The notes under the pieces: model-generated
What the model was told of the DNA's origin: nothing
Seen by the model: the letters and a program-made list of their open reading frames with translations, nothing else
The model's database searches: none
Origin: Tubulanus polymorphus
Taxonomy: Eukaryota; Nemertea; Palaeonemertea; Tubulaniformes; Tubulanidae
NCBI RefSeq assembly: GCF_964204645.1
Contig: NC_134033.1
Location: 6,980,231-7,044,230 of the forward strand
Direction: 5' to 3'
DNA: 64,000 nucleotides
Part shown: piece by piece, positions 22,886 to 34,378 of the stretch
How the letters are laid out: each line of letters begins with the position of its first letter
Position numbering within the stretch: the first letter of the stretch is position 1
Translations under genes and position numbers: made by a program

Positions 22886-24145
22886 AACTAGGGGTCCAGG
22901 GACACCATGCTCACTTGGGAAGTGGTTTCAAATGCTCAACAATCTAACAATTTCAATACATAACGCCCTCTAGTGACCACATACAAAAACCAATGACCTT
23001 GAAACCCACCACAATCATAGAACATGTGAGCAGCTATGATTTTGTAATTGATTGTGATAACGAAATATGCCTCGTTACCAATTTAATATGGAAATACTAA
23101 GTTATTGTACTATTCAACGCCCCCTGGTGACCATATGCAAAACTCAATGACCTTAAAACTCACCACAATCGTAGTACATGTCATGAAATACAACTTTGCA
23201 ATTGATCATAGTAACAAAATATGCCTAGGTACCAATCTAATAAGGAAATACTAAGCCATTCTACTATTCAGCGCCCCCTGGTGACTATATGGAATAACTA
23301 ATGTCCTTAAAAACTCACCACAATCATAGACGATGTCATGAACTACAACTTTGCAATTGATCATGGTAACAAAATATGCCTTGGTACAAATATAATATAG
23401 CGATACTAAGTTATTGTATTATTCAACGCCCCCTGATGGCCACATACAAAAACCAATGACCTTGAAACTCACCAAAATCATAGAACACGTCATGGGCTAC
23501 AACTTTCCAATAGAATATAGTAACACAATATGCTTAGGTATCAATTTAATGTGGAAAAACTTTTTCCCACCTACGAATGAGTACTGATGACACCAAGATG
23601 GCCGCCAATTGCGTCATAATTGGCTGATCAAAATACCTGTCCCAGGTATAAAATATCCCTCTCTAAAGAATACCCATCAGCAATTGCAATGAGAAATGGC
23701 AAACCAGTAGGAAGCTACAGGACCTAGAATTCTGGCCAAAATTGACATTTTTGGGCACTCAAAAGTTCATAGGACAGCCATCTTGAGTCAGATCGACCCA
23801 ATTTTCTTAGCTGATGGGCCTTTGGTAGATTCAAATATAAACGAAAGAAGATCAAGGTAATTGATCAAAGCGTCTTCAAAATTTCCCACGAAAACTTCGA
23901 AAATGTTTAAAAAGTGCTGATTATGGCAAACAACAATGGCTGCCAGTCGACCATCTTGAATCTGACAGGGCCAGTTTTTGGGCTGACGATGTGTCTAGGG
24001 TAGATACATGTATAAACCAAATATCAAGACATTACCTTGAAGCGTCTTCAAAACTTCCCGAAATAACTGGATTCCGTCTATGGACGGACGGACGGACGAA
24101 AAGTGAACGCAATAGCCCGCTGGGACTAAAGTCCCAAGTGGACTG
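22886..24145. repeat. Spacer S, copy 2 (second half of tandem duplication)
   Basis: Offset from copy 1 by 2,251 bases and nearly identical; I saw a single difference by eye (CTTCTTCCC versus CTTTTTCCC near 21,310 and 23,561). Confidence 0.85.
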
Positions 24146-26890
24146 AAAAAGAATTGTCGCGGGCGACAAAACCAAACTAATGAATTGTCGCGGGTGATAA
24201 AACCAAAATATTGAATTGTCACGGGCGACAAAACCAAACTAATGAATTGTCGCTGGAGATAAAACCAAACTATGAATTGTCGCGGGCGATAAAACAAAAA
24301 TATTGAATTGTCGCGGGTGATAAAACCAAAATATTGAATTGTCGCGGGCAACAAAACAAAACTAATGAATTGTCGCGGGCGATAAAACCAAACTATGAAT
24401 TGTCGCGGGCGATAAAACCAAAATAATGAATTGTCTCGGGCGACAAAAAAAAAAATATTGAATTGTCACGTGCGACAAAACCAAAATAATGAATTGTCGC
24501 GGGCAACAAAACCAAAATAATGAATTGTTGCGGGCGATAAAACCAAAATTATGAATTGTCTCATGGGACAAAATTATCGCGGGCGATAAAACCAAAATAT
24601 TGAATTATCGCGGGCGATAAAACCAAAATAATGATTTGTCGCGCGCGACAAAAAAAAATATAAAACCAAAATAATGAATTGTCGCGGGCGACAAAAACAA
24701 AATATAAAACCAAAATAATGAATTGTCGCGGGCGACAAAACCAAAATAAGAATTGTCGCGGGCGACAAAACCAAAATAATGAATTGTCGCTGGAGATAAA
24801 ACCAAAGTAATGAGTTGTCGCGGGCGATAAAACCAAAATATTGAATTGTCGCGGGAGACAAAACCAAACTAATGAATTGTCGCGGGCGACAAAACCAAAA
24901 AAAGATTTGTCGGGGCGACAAAACCAAAATAATGAATTGTCGCGGGCGACAAAACCAAAATGGTGAATTGTCCAGGAGACAAAACCAAAATGGTGAATTG
25001 TCGTGGGCGACAAAACCAAAATAATGAATTGTCGCAGGCGATAAAACCAAAATATTGAATTGTCGCGGGCGACAAAACCAAAAAAAAAAACAAAATATAA
25101 AACCAAAATAATGAATTGTCGCGGGCGATAAAACCAAAATAATGAATTGTCTCGGGCGACAAAACCTAAATAATGAATTATCGCGGGCGATAAAACCAAA
25201 ATATTGAATTTTCGCGGGCGACAAAACCAAAAAAAAAATTGTCGAGGGCGACAAAAACAAAAGATAAAACCAAAATAATGAATTGTCCCTGGCGATAAAA
25301 CCAAAGTAATGAATTGTCGTGGGCGACAAAACCAAAATAATGAATTATCCCGGGCGACAAAACCAAAATATTGAATTGTCGCGGGCAACAAAACCAAAAA
25401 AAAATTGTCGCGGACGACAAAAACAAAATATTTAAAAAAAATAATGAATTGTCTCGGGCGACAAAACCAAAAAGAAGAATTGTCGCGGGCGTCAAAACCA
25501 AAATAATGAATTGTCGTTGGAGATAAAACCAAAGTAACGAATTGTCGCGGGCGATTAAACCAAAATATTGAATTGTCGCGGGCGACAAAACCAAAATAAT
25601 GACTTGTCGCTGGCGATAAAACCAAACTATGAATTGTCGCGGGCAATAAAACAAAAATATTGAATTGTCGCGGGTGATAAAACCAAAATATTGAATTGTC
25701 GCGGGCAACAAAACCAAACTATGAATTGTCCCGGGCGATAAAACCAAAATAATGAATTGTCTCGGGCGACAAAAAAATATTGAATTGTCACGTGCGACAA
25801 AACCAAAATAATGAATTGTCGCGGGCGACAAAACCAAAATAATGAATTGTTGCGGGCGATAAAACCAAAATAATGAATTGTCGCGGGCGACAAAACCAAA
25901 ATATTGAATTGTCGCGGGCGACAAAAAAAAAATATAAAACCAAAATAATGAATTGTCGCGGGCGACAAAAACAAAATATTAAACCAAAATAATGAATTGA
26001 CGCGGGCGTCAAAACTAAAAGAAGAATTGTCGCGGGCGACAAAACCAAAATAATGAATTGTCGTTGGAGATAAAACCAAAGTAATGAGTTGTCGCGGGCG
26101 ATAAAACCAAAATATTGAATTGTCGCGGGAGACAAAATCAAACTAATGAATTGTCGCGGGCGACAAAACCAAAAAATGATTTGTCGGGGCGACAAAACCA
26201 AAATAATGAATTGTCTCGGGCGACAAAACCAAAATAATGAATTATCGCTGGCGATAAAACCGAAATATTGAATTGTCGCGGGCGACAAAACCACAAAAAA
26301 ATTGTCGAGGGCGACAAAAACAAAATATAAAACCATAATAATGAATTGTCGCTGGCGATAAAACCAAAGTAATGAATTGTCGTGGGCGACAAAACCAAAA
26401 TAATGAATTATCGCGGGTGACAAAACCAAAATATTGAATTGTCGCGGGCAACAAAACCAAAAAAAATTGTCACGGACGACAAAAACAAAATATTAAAAAA
26501 AAATAATGAATTGTCTCGGGCGACAAAACCAAAGAGAAGAATTGTCGCGGGCGTCAAAACCAAAATAATGAATTGTGGCTGGAGATAAAACCAAAGTAAC
26601 GAATTGTTGCGGGCGATTAAACCAAAATATTGAATTGTCGCGGGCGACAAAACCACAAAAAAAATTGTCGCGGGCGACAAAAACAAAATATAAAACCAAA
26701 ATAATGAATTGTCGCGGGCGACAAAAATAGAAAGAAGGATTGTCGCGGGCGACGAAACCAAAATAATGAATTTTCGCTGGCGATAAAACCAAAGTAATGA
26801 ATTGTCGTGGGCGATAAAACCAAAATATTGAATTTTTTGCTGGCGACAAAACCAAAATAATGAATTGTCGCGGGCGACAAAATCAAAATC
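24146..26890. repeat. 31-bp hairpin minisatellite, array 3
   Basis: Longest array. The first ~950 bases repeat array 2 almost exactly; the rest shows internal higher-order copies (for example blocks near 25,440 and 26,500). ORFs of up to 361 codons on the minus strand are repeat artefacts. Confidence 0.9.
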
Positions 26891-27935
26891 ATTGTTTTCT
26901 CGCGTTATTTTAGTTTTGTCGTTTTGTCGTAATGTCGCCCTCATTTGCATATTCGTGTTTTTTTATCGTATCAGCCACCATACTTAAGCCTTAAGGTCGC
27001 GTAAAACTCGATAAACACTTCAAGCGACACAGCGAACGATCTGCTTTCCTCCAAAGCGAACGCTTACTCCGAATGTCAAGTGTGAGTCCAGCCTACGGAT
27101 AGGAGTGTGTTGTATACTTGTATTTAGTAAATACCTTGTGGATTTGACAATGATCGGTATGTACTGTAGGAAATATAGAGTATTGATGGTATTGATAAAG
27201 AGGTTGAAGCCCGCGGCCGAATAAAGTAATATATTCTTTTATTTTGATACCTCGTCGACATAACAGCTTTTCTCCTCTATATCTATTCGGCGTGTTTAGT
27301 TTAGGCCTACGATTCCCCGGTACACTAAAGATTTATCTTAGTAAATACACGGTTAATTCGGTAAAGAAAAATAGGTATTGTTAAACTAACTCCCTGAAAC
27401 CCGCAGCCAAATCACTGGTAGTAATAAATTAATTTGTACTCGATTTGATTCTCATGATGAGAAGAAACTCGCAGCTGATCACCGGAACGACGATGTAGTG
27501 ACACACGTCGATTCGTCGACAGTACTTTTAAAATCTAAAGTAGTAAATTTCCTCTATATCGGTAATATGATTTGATGAGGAAAATGGGCTATTGTTAAAA
27601 TTAGTTTTTAAAAACCGCGACAGAATGTGCAATCTTTGGGTAATAAATTTGTTAATTTATGCTTGAATTGATAATCGACGTGCGATAGATTTCGGAAAGA
27701 CGACTTAGAAAAACATGTCGGCTCTTTGAATGGGCTCAATTTTCGATGTTTACGGCCCGACAGTGCTTTTGTAACGTTGATTCTTCAATATTCGCACGGA
27801 ATATTTTTAGATCGAAGTGAGCTGAATGATATCAGATGGATTGTATCGGCAACAGCGGTAATGTAAAAAAGCCCATGTACTTTTGACAAAAAAAGTGTGG
27901 AAAAAAAATAATAATGAATATAGCTGCAAAGCAGC
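26891..27935 (+). repeat. Array tail and repeat unit U, copy 2
   Basis: CATTGTTTTCTCGCGTTATT and GTCGTTTTGTCGTAATGTCG close the array, then CATTTGCATATTCGTGTTTT leads into U (from about 26,985). The same tail-to-U junction recurs at 30,160-30,255, which defines the macrosatellite period. Confidence 0.7.
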
Positions 27936-28247
27936 GATAACGGGTTTCTGCACAGTCTTAGAATCCTGTTCAACGGTGGATTTCAACAAAGCATTTGATA
28001 AGGCTCAACATCAGCCATTACTAAAAAGGCTATTAGGAAACAGTATCAATGATAGGTCGTTAAAATGGCTCAGTCTCTGAACGGAAACTTGTAACCGAAA
28101 TCAACGGAACGCCTCATCTTAGAATGAGACGGTCTAACTAGTGGAGTCACGCAAGGTAGTATCCTAAGTCGTCTTCTGTTTAATGTCCTGACAAATGACA
28201 TACACAGTAATCCAAAATATATCAGACCGAGTAAATTTCCAAAACGA
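27936..28247 (+). pseudogene. Non-LTR reverse transcriptase fragment d
   Basis: CSTVDFNKAFDKAQHQPLLK and INDRSLKWLS precede the same decayed RT core as copy c. Followed directly by minisatellite array 4. Confidence 0.7.
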
Positions 28248-28289
28248 CCTTAACACACTGTTCGACCAAAAAACTTAATGTTCCGACAA

Positions 28290-28590
28290 AACCACGGGGA
28301 CAAAACCAAAATTATGAATTGTCGCGGGTGACAAAACCAAAATATTGAATTGTCACGGGCGACAAAATAAAAATAATGAATTGTCGCGGGTGATAAAACC
28401 AAAATAATGAATTGTCGCGGGCGATAAAACCACAATAATGAATTGTCGCGGGCGTTAAAACCAAAATATTGAATTGTCGCGGCGATAAAACCAAAATAAT
28501 GAATTGTCGCGGATGACAAAAACAAAATATTGAATTGTTGCGTGCGACAAAACCAGAATAATGAATTGTCGCGGGAGACAAAACCAAACT
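28290..28590. repeat. 31-bp hairpin minisatellite, array 4
   Basis: About ten units, orthologous in position to array 1 (after an RT fragment, before spacer S). Confidence 0.88.
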
Positions 28591-29604
28591 AGGGGTCCAG
28601 GGACACCATGCTCACATGGGAAGTGGTTTCAAATGCTCAACAATCTAACAATTTCAATACATAACGCCCTCTAGTGACCATATACAAAAACCAATGACCT
28701 TGAAACCCACCACAATCATAGAACATGTTAGCAGCTATGATTTTGTAATTGATTGTGATAACAAAATATGCCTCGTTACCAATTTAATATGGAAATACTA
28801 AGTTATTCTACTATTCAACGCCCCTGGTGACCATATGCAAAACCAATGACCTTAAAACTCACCACAATCAGTTAGTTGTCGAATAAACACTATAATCCGT
28901 GTAAACTGAGCCATCATCAGGTGGAATGATGATGATGATGGCTGTTAGTCAACAGCCGAAACGTTGTGGTTTCGTAATAATAAATTTGATAGTATAATTT
29001 CAAATTCGAAGTGTGGGATTTCTTCATTTATCTCACCACAATCGTAGTACATGTCATGAAATACAACTTTGCAATTGATCATAGTAACAAAATATGCCTA
29101 GGTACCAATCTAATAAGGAAATACTAAGCCATTTCACAATTCAACGCCCCCTGGTGACTATATGGAATAACTAATGTCCTTAAAAACTCACCACAATCAT
29201 AGACGATGTCATGCTCTACAACTTTGCAATGGATCATGGTAACAAACTATGCCTAGGTACCAATCTAATAAGGAAAAACTAAGCTTTTCTACAATTCAAC
29301 GCCCCCTGGTGACTATATGGAATAACTAATGTCCTTAAAAACTCACCACAATCATAGACGATGTCATGAACTACAACTTTGCAATTGATCATGGTAACAA
29401 AATATGCCTTGGTACAAATATAATATAGCAATACTAAGTTATTGTATTATTCAACGCCCCCTGATGGCCACATACTAAAACCAATGACCTTGAAGCGTCT
29501 TCAAAACTTCCCAAAATAACTGGATTCCGTCTATGGACGGACGGACGGACGAAAAGTGAACACAATAGCCTGCTGGGACTAAAGTCCAAAGTGGACTGAA
29601 AAAG
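28591..29604. repeat. Spacer S, copy 3, diverged, with an insertion
   Basis: Same order of boxes as copies 1 and 2 but with an internal rearrangement: one subrepeat is duplicated (29,130 and 29,290) and the section between the subrepeats and the GGACGGACGGAC end is missing. A 160-bp element is inserted at 28,871-29,030. Confidence 0.7.
28871..29030. mobile_element. 160-bp insertion with 12-bp target duplication
   Basis: Flanked by CTCACCACAATC on both sides; copies 1 and 2 of spacer S have this sequence once. Contains GGCTGTTAGTCAACAGCCGA and the ATTTCTTCATTTATCT end seen in the 8,950-9,175 MITE, of which it is a half-length relative. Confidence 0.65.
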
Positions 29605-30254
29605 AATTGTCGCGGGCAACAAAACCAAACTAATGAATTGTCGCGGGTGATAAAACCAAAATATTGAATTGTCGCGGGCGACAAAACCAAACTAATGAAT
29701 TGTCGCGGGCGATAAAACCAAAATAATGAATTGTCTCGAGCGACAAAACCAAAATAATGAATTGTCGCGGACGATAAAACCAAAATAATGAATTGTCTCG
29801 AGCGACAAAACCAAAATAATGAATTGTCGCGGACGATAAAAACAAAATATTGAATTGTCGCGGGCGATAAAACCAAAATAATGAATTATCGCGGGCGATA
29901 AAACTAAAATATTGAATTGTCGCGGGCGATAAAACCAAAATAATGAATTGTCGCGGGCGACAAAACCAAAATAATGAATTGTTGCGGGCGACAAAACCAA
30001 AATGGTGAATTGTCGCGGGCGACAAAACCAAAATAATGAATTGTTGCGGGCGATAAAACCGTAATAATGAATTGTCGCGGGCGATAAAACCAAAATATTG
30101 AATTGTCATGGGCGATAAAACCAAAATAATGCATTGTCGCTGGCGACAAAATCAAAATCATTGTTTTCTCGCGTTATTTTAGTTTTGTCGTTTTGTCGTA
30201 ATGTCGCCCTCATTTGCATATTCGTGTTTTGTTATCTTATCAGCCACCATACTA
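29605..30254. repeat. 31-bp hairpin minisatellite, array 5, and tail
   Basis: About 18 units to 30,160, then the TTTTCTCGCGTTATTTTAG tail as at 26,891. Confidence 0.88.
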
Positions 30255-31185
30255 AAGCCTTAAGGTCGCGTAAAACTCGATAAACACTTCAAGCGACACA
30301 GCGAACGCTTACTCCGAATGTCAAGTGTGAGTCCAGCATACGGATAGGAGTGTGTTTTATACTTGTATTAAGTAAATACCTTGTGGATTTGACAATGATC
30401 GGTATGTACTGTAGGAAATAAAGAGTATTGATGGTATTGATATGGAGGCCCGCGGCCGAATAAAGTAATATATTCTTTTATTTTGATACCTCGTCGACAT
30501 AACAGCTTTTCTCCGCTATAATCTCTTCGGCGTGTTTAGTTTAGGCCTACGACTCCCCAGTTCACTTATGATTTATCTTAGTAAAAACACGGTAAATTTG
30601 GTAAAGAAAAATAGGTATTGCTAAATTAACTGCTTGACGCCCGCAGCCAAATCACTGGTAGTAATAAATTAATTTGTACTCGGTTTGATTCTCAGAATGA
30701 GGAGAAACTCGCAGCTGATTCCCGGAACGACGATGTAGTGACACACGTCGATTTGTCGATGTTTACGGCTCGACAGTGCTTTTAAAATCTAAAGTAGTAA
30801 ATTTCCTGTGTATTGGTATTATAATTTGATGAGGAAAATGGGTTATTGTTAAAATTAGTTTTTAAAAACCGCGACAGAATGTGCAATCTTTGGGTAATAA
30901 ATTTGTTAATTTATGCTTGAATTGATAATCGATGTGACAAGAAACGTGCGGTAGATTTCGGAAAGACGACTTAGAAAAACCTGTCGGCTCTTTGAATGGG
31001 GCTCAATTTTCGATGTTTACGGCCCGACAGTGCTTTTGTAACGTTGATTCTTCAAAATTCGCACGGAGTATTTGTAGATCGAACTGAGCTGAATGATATC
31101 AGACGGATTGTATCGGCAACAGCGGTAATGTAAAAAAGCCTATGTACTTTTGACAAAAAATGTGTGGAAAAAAAAAAAAATGATA
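30255..31185 (+). repeat. Repeat unit U, copy 3
   Basis: Starts at AAGCCTTAAGGTCGCGTAAA and runs to the A-rich stretch at 31,165-31,185, where copies 1 and 2 enter the RT fragment. Here the hairpin repeats begin instead. Confidence 0.7.
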
Positions 31186-31189
31186 ATAA

Positions 31190-31545
31190 TAATAATAAGA
31201 AACACGCGAATCTCATTAGGGTTTTCTGTGATGTAACAGAAAACCCTAATAATGATAATAAGAAACACGCGAATCTCAATAGGGTTTTCTGTGATGTAAC
31301 AGAAAACCCTAATAAGAAACACGCGCATCTCAATAGGGTTTTCTGTGATGAAACAGAAAACCCTAATAATAATAATAAGAAACACGCGAATCTCAATAGG
31401 GTTTTCTGTGATGTAACAGAAAACCCTAATAATAAGAAACACGCGAATCTCAATAGGGTTTTCTGTGATGTAACAGAAAACCCTAATAATCACGCGAATC
31501 TCAATAGGGTTTTCTGTGAAGAATCAGAAAACCCTAATAATATTG
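31190..31545 (+). repeat. Six tandem hairpin repeats (AGGGTTTTCTGT / ACAGAAAACCCT)
   Basis: Units of about 45-60 bases: AAACACGCGAATCTCAATAG, then AGGGTTTTCTGT, a GATGTA spacer, ACAGAAAACCCT, and a variable (AAT)n linker. Each unit folds into a 12-bp hairpin. The plus strand is open across all six (31,164-31,556) and runs directly into the gene A frame region, but gene A elsewhere has no such N-terminal repeat. Confidence 0.8.
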
Positions 31546-32176
31546 ATATTGATTAGATGACTTAGGTATTACTCATAATAATGATAATGTATCAACTAAA
31601 AGTGTTAATAATATTTTCATTAATTAATAATATTGATATTGATTAGATGATTTAGGTATTACTCATAATAATGATAATGTATCAACTAAAAGTGTTAATA
31701 ATATTTTCATTGAATACTACTTATATTGTAAACTCGAGTTACTAATTGCTAGTGGTAAATGCAAAGAATTCCTAAGTAGAATTATAACATATCAAGAATA
31801 AGACTCTATGGACAAAGATAAAGTAATAGAATATTTCAAAATATATGAAGAAGGTAGATTAGCTCGAATAAATGGTTATATTAGTGATGGAATAGTAAAA
31901 TGTTTTTCTATGTTTTTCTATGTTATGTATCCGAGTAATTCTAATTAATTATGGAAATAAATTATAAACCGATTTAAATATGATTACTTAGTTATGACAG
32001 AACTGCCAAAATGGGTTGGATATGCTTCATTTCAATTAGGGTCGATAATGACATTAATTTCTACTGGTGTAATAACATTTTCTAATATCAAACCTATAGT
32101 TTATAAATCAGATAATATCGAAACACATGATAAATCAGATAATATTGAACAAAAATTAAGTAAAATAAATGAGTGA
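31546..32176 (+). pseudogene. Polinton protein A, alpha2 copy, 3' portion
   Basis: LDDLGITHNNDNV occurs twice because 80 bases are duplicated in tandem (31,541-31,620 and 31,629-31,710). Then CKEFLSRIITYQE, a stop, KVIEYFKIYEEGRLARI, frameshifts, and YDYLVMTELPKWVGYASFQL with LISTGVITFSNI. The 5' eight codons are at 17,307, 14 kb away. Confidence 0.7.
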
Positions 32177-32516
32177 TGATATTATGAAAAAGCCTAGATC
32201 TGAAATACAAATTAAATGGGCAAGGGAATTGGGTAAATGATCTTCTGAGTTAAAAAAAGAAATTTACTGTTATAAATGAGTCACAGAAATTATCTGTTAT
32301 TTATTCGAATGATAATTTATCTAATTCTTCTAATAATGGAAGAAATAATATCTTGTATATTACAATTGGATTAATTATAGTATTTATATTCTCTGGTGTA
32401 ATATATAAATTCAAATTTAATAATAATGATGATGATGATGATAAACCTATTATGCCAGAAAATACATCAAATGATAAAATCATTGAAAATAAATCTAAAT
32501 TATTATTAGAGGATTA
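32169..32516 (+). pseudogene. Polinton protein B, alpha2 copy
   Basis: ATG at 32,169 overlaps the end of A (ATGAGTGA), as in alpha1. PRSEIQIKWARELGK, a stop, SSELKK, then in another frame a membrane helix ILYITIGLIIVFIFSGVIYK and an acidic DDDDDKPIMPEN tail. Confidence 0.6.
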
Positions 32517-32529
32517 AAATAAGATGAAA

Positions 32530-32836
32530 AAAGAATGAGATTTATATTATAAAATATAATTCGACTGTTAAAGATTTTAGAGAAAACATTAGATTTTTAG
32601 TGTTATTCTATAACAAAGATAGAAAATCTATGCAACAATCATTGGAAGAAAATCAAATTATACCTACTGAATTACATGATGAATATTTGAATAGATTAAA
32701 AAGTAATAAAGGTTCAAAATTATTACTGAGACTATATGTATCAAATTTATATTTTGTTATATTTGTTAAGGATTCTCTTCTGCGTAAGTTAAAAATTTAT
32801 CAAATAATAACTTATAGAATATATAATATTGCCTAG
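32530..32836 (+). pseudogene. Packaging ATPase C-terminal fragment
   Basis: NSTVKDFRENIRFLVLFYNK then DRKSMQQSLEENQIIPTELH DEYL matches the end of the beta1 ATPase (KDRKSMTNALKENDIIPHDL). The Walker A and B parts are absent. Position after gene B differs from beta, where the ATPase precedes gene A. Confidence 0.6.
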
Positions 32837-32869
32837 TTTTACGATTAGAATATTTGATATATTTCTTTG

Positions 32870-33470
32870 GGTTATTTAACATTAGTATCATACCCGCCTT
32901 TTTATCAACATCAATTAGATGTAATGTTTTTATTACAATATTGACACGTTTTATTACTATCTATTTCTGCTAATTTTTTTAAATGTTCTTCTAATTTCTT
33001 TTCAATTTCTATATGCGCGTGAGATTTTTATGTTTAGAAAATTACTTTTAGAAATATCTAAATTACAAATATTACAATGTTTTTTAGAAATATCAATTGT
33101 TTCGAGATCTGTTATATTATTATCATTTATTTCAATTGTATTAACATAATCTGTTATGTTATTATCATAAGTTTTGATTGCATTATCATTATTATTCTTT
33201 TCTTTTTCTTAATGTTTCTTTGATTTCTTATGTGATGCCCAATTTTAATATGATATATATTTCTTACATATATCACAATATTTTGGATTGCAATAATCTT
33301 TTTTTGAATCAATATCATATGTAGAAGGTATATCATTATTAGATGTAGAAGGTATATCATTATCATCTATTTTAGATTCAATAGTATCTTCTATTTTAGA
33401 TTCAATATCATCTTCTATTTTAGATTCAATATTCTTATCTGTTTTACTTATTCTGTATTGAATTGATTAT
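32870..33470 (-). pseudogene. Multi-C2H2 zinc-finger Polinton gene, decayed
   Basis: In the minus strand: NPKYCDICKKYISY..NWASHKK SKKH, KHCNICNLDISKSNFLN, and KTCQYCNKNI, three Cys-x2-Cys units with spaced His, separated by frameshifts and acidic repeats (KIEDDIESKIED). Resembles zinc-finger genes commonly carried by Polintons. Not present in the beta copies seen here. Confidence 0.5.
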
Positions 33471-33474
33471 AGAA

Positions 33475-33555
33475 TTCTACCCATTGATCTATCATTCTCA
33501 TTCCTAGACATAATATGTTTTTGCTATACCTTCGAATACATATCCGAATTTTAAT
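33475..33555 (-). pseudogene. Candidate capsid gene fragment
   Basis: FEGIAKTYYV and the MRMIDQW-type segment match the capsid candidate of beta3 (EGIANKIFCQGMRMIDQWPE at about 59,890). Only about 80 bases remain before the terminal repeat. Confidence 0.45.
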
Positions 33556-33624
33556 TTTTCAATCAGGAGTGTGGACGAGTCGCCCTCACGCCCTCTGGTA
33601 TGAAAAAGGCATTTTTCAGTTACT

Positions 33625-33891
33625 AACGAGGTATCAACTTCGAATGGCCTTACTCTGAGTATGTTTTTCAGAGACAATGATTTTGATTAATTTTTCATAT
33701 TGGAGCAAAATGATTCATTTCCATTAGCTAGGCTGTGACCGTAGGCCAGCAGTGTTGAACTTTCTCCGTCCACTGGTTTTAGGATTTGGCCGATGGACAA
33801 TGCCAGGGTTTATTTGAAAATCTAAAACATAACTTACTAAGTTACTAAATGCAAAAATAATAAAACATAAATGATGTTCCTAGATACTAAC
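33625..33891. other. TMCO3 intron 8, donor-proximal part
   Basis: Unique sequence between the alpha2 terminus and the exon 8 donor. Confidence 0.5.
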
Positions 33892-34064
33892 CTATTAATA
33901 ATTTTCCAGTTATCATCACATATTGTATATATTTATCTTGAGCCCCAACTTCACTTTCGAAACCTGCAATTATCGGCAGCAGCGCTATCAAAACACCAAG
34001 CAACACATCTTGCATGACCAATATTCCAAGTAATATTGAGCTGTATTCATTTGCGAAATCGGTT
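33892..34064 (-). CDS. tmco3: TMCO3-like gene, exon 8 (antiporter core)
   Basis: 173 bases, acceptor CTCACACAG, donor AATAG/GTTAGT. The frame reads TDFANEYSSILLGILVMQDV then LLGVLIALLPIIAGFESEVG, containing the LLGxLVxQDV motif expected after SLSSTP. It ends with one base (G) of a split alanine codon, completed by the first two bases of exon 9 some 21 kb away. That exact phase match supports the long intron. Confidence 0.87.
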
Positions 34065-34197
34065 CTGTGTGAGGTTGCACTATGGTGTCGTTCGTTGTCA
34101 TTGTCTAATGAGGAAATGAGTAAAGTAATTCTTTAATACATTTGTAGAATTACGCGAATATTGCAAATGTTGTTTTATTTAGCTCGTGAAAGCTTAC

Positions 34198-34378
34198 TTT
34201 TTTCGTCATCATTCATGGCAAGAAATTTAACAATCAGTGGAGTGCTTGATAAGGATAAACAAGCCGCTAGAAAAGTACTTTCATTTGCTGTTGATTTGAT
34301 ACTAGTTCCTATAAGGAGACCAAATCCTATCATCACTGCCATCATTGAAACACTACCGAAGACTGCAATTTTCCATAC
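34198..34378 (-). CDS. tmco3: TMCO3-like gene, exon 7 (antiporter core)
   Basis: 181 bases between acceptor TTGTAG and donor GTAAGC. It encodes VWKIAVFGSVSMMAVMIGFG then FLAACLSLSSTPLIVKFLAM, including the SLSSTP motif of the antiporter pore region. Starting in phase 0, it leaves one base at the donor, while exon 8 in its correct frame needs two. The last coding bases are a run of six A, so a one-base sequence error or true indel there is the simplest explanation. Confidence 0.87.

Larger units (their letters stand above)
17331..31545. repeat. Composite macrosatellite block inserted in alpha2 gene A
   Basis: About 14.2 kb of nested repeats lies between the first eight codons of gene A and its remainder. 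The order U, RT fragment, 31-bp hairpin minisatellite, spacer S, minisatellite, tail repeats: 18,900-26,985 (with S and a minisatellite duplicated) and 26,985-30,255, followed by a third U (30,255-31,185). The first part (17,328-18,900) is an RT fragment plus unrelated repeats. No coding capacity beyond RT remnants. Confidence 0.7.
31546..33624 (+). mobile_element. Polinton alpha2, right fragment with terminus
   Basis: Gene A continues, then B, an ATPase 3' fragment, a minus-strand zinc-finger gene, a capsid fragment and the element end. The end reads ..TTTTTCAGTTACT at 33,624 (AGTAACTGA inward), preceded by GGACGAGTCGCCCTCACGCC. The next six bases are AACGAG. It lies in TMCO3 intron 8, only 268 bases from exon 8. 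Confidence 0.75.

Noticed and set aside
24561-25646. Long minus-strand ORFs (up to 361 codons) with repeated FWFCRPRQF / ARDNSLFWF
   Set aside because: They are readings of the 31-bp minisatellite, open in all three frames because the unit has no stop. No start context or conserved frame.
20290-30160. Resemblance to a CRISPR array (regular palindromic repeats)
   Set aside because: There are no unique spacers of constant length, the unit is continuous, and the DNA is eukaryotic with spliced genes and no cas genes.
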